A DNA stretch of 64,000 nucleotides from positions 9,539,001 to 9,603,000 of the forward strand of contig NC_060026.1 in NCBI RefSeq assembly GCF_021134715.1. Reading direction: 5' to 3'. Numbering within the stretch: position 1 is the first letter of the stretch; the number at the start of each line of letters is the position of its first letter. Below the pieces are notes generated by a model, which saw only the letters and a program-made list of their open reading frames with translations, was not told the DNA's origin and did no database searches. Positions 61,924 through 64,000 of the stretch are shown here, one piece after another. The translations under genes were made by a program, and so were the position numbers. The DNA comes from Daphnia pulex (taxonomy: Eukaryota; Arthropoda; Branchiopoda; Diplostraca; Daphniidae).

Positions 61924-64000
61924 TTATACGAGGTTACTTTTCCCCTTCTTCGTTTCCACTTCTGGTACATCCGTGCGCTTAAAAACACCCTTGATTTCTT
62001 CCATAACCTTAATCTCGGCTCCCTCGACAAGATCGGATCGGTCCATTAGAGCGTCCATTTCTTCTTCAGTAAACACTAAATGGAAAGTAGCGAAAGCACA
62101 TAGAAAAAATTAGGTGTTTGGTTCGACTTCCTCAATCTCGAATGTTCAGAGAGAAAAAGTAGTCCCACCTTGATCAGATAAACTTCGGTACTCTCCGTTA
62201 TGATCACGGGCTTTCAGCAACTCCATCATTTCGTTTGCTGTAATACCCAAATTGTTGCTACCTTGAAGACCAGATTTGAATTTACCTAGATTTTTAAAAT
62301 AGTAATAAATACATAATTAAAATAAAAAAATTCTGATTAAGACTTTTACAAGTTGAATTCAAATTTCGCTAAATTATTACTTTCGTAAGCAAAGAACAAT
62401 GCAAAATGTATTATATTAGGATGAAGAAGCGTACCTTTTTGAATTACTAATTTTTCTAACTTTCTTTTGGCGCCAGCTCGCTCGATGATGCGCTGGTCAA
62501 CGGTATCTGCGGCTACCAAGCGGTAAACAACGACAGGTTTTGTCTGACCGATACGGTGACACCTGTCTTGGGCTTGCAGATCGCATTGAGGATTCTATTG
62601 TGAAAACAAAAGAATGAAAGGTTAGACGAGAAGGAAGAGACGCCAGTCTTTTGACGAAAGTTTACGACTCTCCGGCTCTTACCCAATCCGAATCGTAAAT
62701 GATAACCGTATCAGCAGAAGTTAGGGTGATGCCAAGACCACCCGCTCTTGTGCTGATGAGAAACACTGATGTATCCGGATCGTTTCGGAATGTGTCCATG
62801 TCTGTGGCTCTATCTTCCAGGTTCATTCGTCCGTCCAATCGACAGAACTTCATATCTCGCATTGACAGGTAGTCAGCCAGAACGTCTAACAGCATCGTAA
62901 GTGTACTAAATATCAACACCTGAATAAAGACAATGATGATTAAATAAAATTCACGAAAAATTAAAAAGATATTTACTTTGTGACCATCTTTGATCAGCCG
63001 AGTTAACATTTGATCCATTACAGTTAATTTCCCCGAGTCCTTAACCATGCTCTCGTCAACAACGTATTCTCCTATACAAGAAAATATTAAAAAATATCCC
63101 GGATTTATGAAACTTGCAACCCACCTGTCTCCGCATCAGTTTCCCATTTGACAAGATGTGGGTGGTTGACAATCTTTTTTAACTGCATAAACGGATTTTG
63201 CATTTTGATGTTGGTAGACTTCGCTTCGATACTTTTCTTTTTCCTACAGAAATGATGGAAAATCAATGTGTTACACATTTATGTATAAAAAAAAAAAATT
63301 ATAATTACGGTTGACGGAGTTCCCAATGCAAGTCATTTGACATTTTCATCCACTCTTCAATATCTGCATCGACTTTTTCAGCAGAATCCTTCTCCAAGTT
63401 TTGCGTTTCCTCTTCAAATCCCATGGTCGAGTAATTTATGTCTAGCCTCTTGGCTTTCCGCTTAGGTCGGCCGTTGGCTTGATACTCCAATGGCTCGGGT
63501 TTTTTATCGAACTTGATTTTGAATGGGTTGGATAACTCATTATTTTCAGAGATTTAAAAAAATTTGCATTTGAAAGTTTACCTCCGCTCCTAATACAAAC
63601 GCGATAGTTTTGTCAATTGTAGCGCGATATAACTCATCTTGAATTTTGCTCATTGGACAATAAACGATAAGCTCTTTCTTCTTTGGAATTTCCAAGTCGA
63701 CATCAGTTTTGAGACGACGTAGGAGAAATGGAGATAAAATCTACAAAGGCATCGATACAGCATTTATGTTATCTAAAGTAGATTCGAAACGAAGGAATAA
63801 AAACGTACCTGATGAAGCATAGAAAGTACATTTTCTTTGCGTTCCAATTCAACGATTTTATGGTCTGTATCTGATCCTTGAAATTCTTCAACACGGAACC
63901 AAGATGTGAAAACGTCCAAGTCATCAAAAATTTCTGGCAGCAAAAAATGAAGCAAAGACCACAATTCTGATAGATTATTTTGCAACGGCGTTCCAGTCAT
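61924..64000 (-). CDS. HELLS: Lymphoid-specific helicase (HELLS/LSH, SNF2 family), 5' part cut by window
   Basis: Nuclear DNA-dependent ATPase that remodels nucleosomes and supports DNA methylation and heterochromatin. Nine exons: complement(join(61924..62075, 62169..62285, 62435..62594, 62683..62919, 62977..63071, 63125..63243, 63309..63511, 63582..63740, 63809..>64000)); 1434 nt, 477 aa plus stop, phases closing. Motif III ([20 protein letters not shown]) opens the visible part, followed by [12 protein letters not shown]. Next come [16 protein letters not shown], a HELLS-specific insert, and NHPHLV. Then [42 protein letters not shown] (motif V) and [19 protein letters not shown] (motif VI). 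The C-terminal tail keeps the family's MELLKARD and LMDRSDL segments. The NGRPKR insert and tail distinguish HELLS from ISWI, CHD or SMARCA. The helicase motifs I-II and N-terminus lie beyond the window. Introns are mostly 53-93 nt, with one of 149 nt. The 63512-63581 intron has a weak acceptor (ATCAAG). Confidence 0.95.

Noticed and set aside
61924..64000. Assignment of the helicase to ISWI, CHD or SMARCA groups
   Set aside because: The [16 protein letters not shown] insert between the helicase lobes and the LMDRSDL tail are HELLS features, and no SANT, chromo or bromo segment follows.

Overview
The window is nuclear DNA from an arthropod, most likely a branchiopod crustacean of the Daphnia type. 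Introns are mostly short (about 50-80 bases) with GT-AG ends, the genes are invertebrate in character (a trypsin, a secreted Ala/Tyr/Pro-rich protein, a moulting-neuropeptide receptor), and the sequence has the AT-rich, microsatellite-bearing texture of such genomes. The genus is an inference. There are no operons, CRISPR arrays or bacterial signals. Four protein genes can be rebuilt exon by exon with phases that close exactly, and all four lie on the minus strand.

Layout. (1) 1-4803: AT-rich, only weak candidate exons. (2) 4804-6471: complete seven-exon trypsin-like serine protease, 266 aa. (3) 6472-17123: no recognised family. It holds an open but unidentified ORF pair (9306-10003), a diverged direct repeat with pol III-like boxes (10651-11371), an array of duplicated exon pairs (11792-14140) and an unidentified ORF region (14539-15221). 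(4) 17124-18128: three-exon gene for a secreted 244-aa Ala/Tyr/Pro-rich protein with a TATA box. (5) 19427-20507: two diverged copies of a roughly 600-bp unit. (6) 21632-49030: a rhodopsin-family receptor of 499 aa whose conserved core reads as an ecdysis-triggering-hormone receptor (ETHR/TRH-receptor-like). Its four coding exons are spread over 27 kb, with a 19.1-kb first intron. (7) 49031-51680: GC-richer upstream flank of the receptor. (8) 51681-54058: AT-rich island full of CCAATATTGG-like words, bounded by inverted CCCGGG-containing ends and carrying tRNA-like (SINE) sequence. (9) 54059-61923: intergenic, only weak ORFs. (10) 61924-64000: the last nine exons of a SNF2-family helicase matching HELLS/LSH, cut by the window edge.

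The genes are not functionally linked as a cluster. The receptor is expected to act in neuropeptide control of moulting, the secreted protein could be cuticular or another extracellular matrix, the trypsin is probably secreted or digestive, and HELLS acts in chromatin. The most unusual items are the duplicated exon array with its frame-changing indel and stop codon, the long first intron of a receptor in a compact genome, and the CCCGGG-bounded island.
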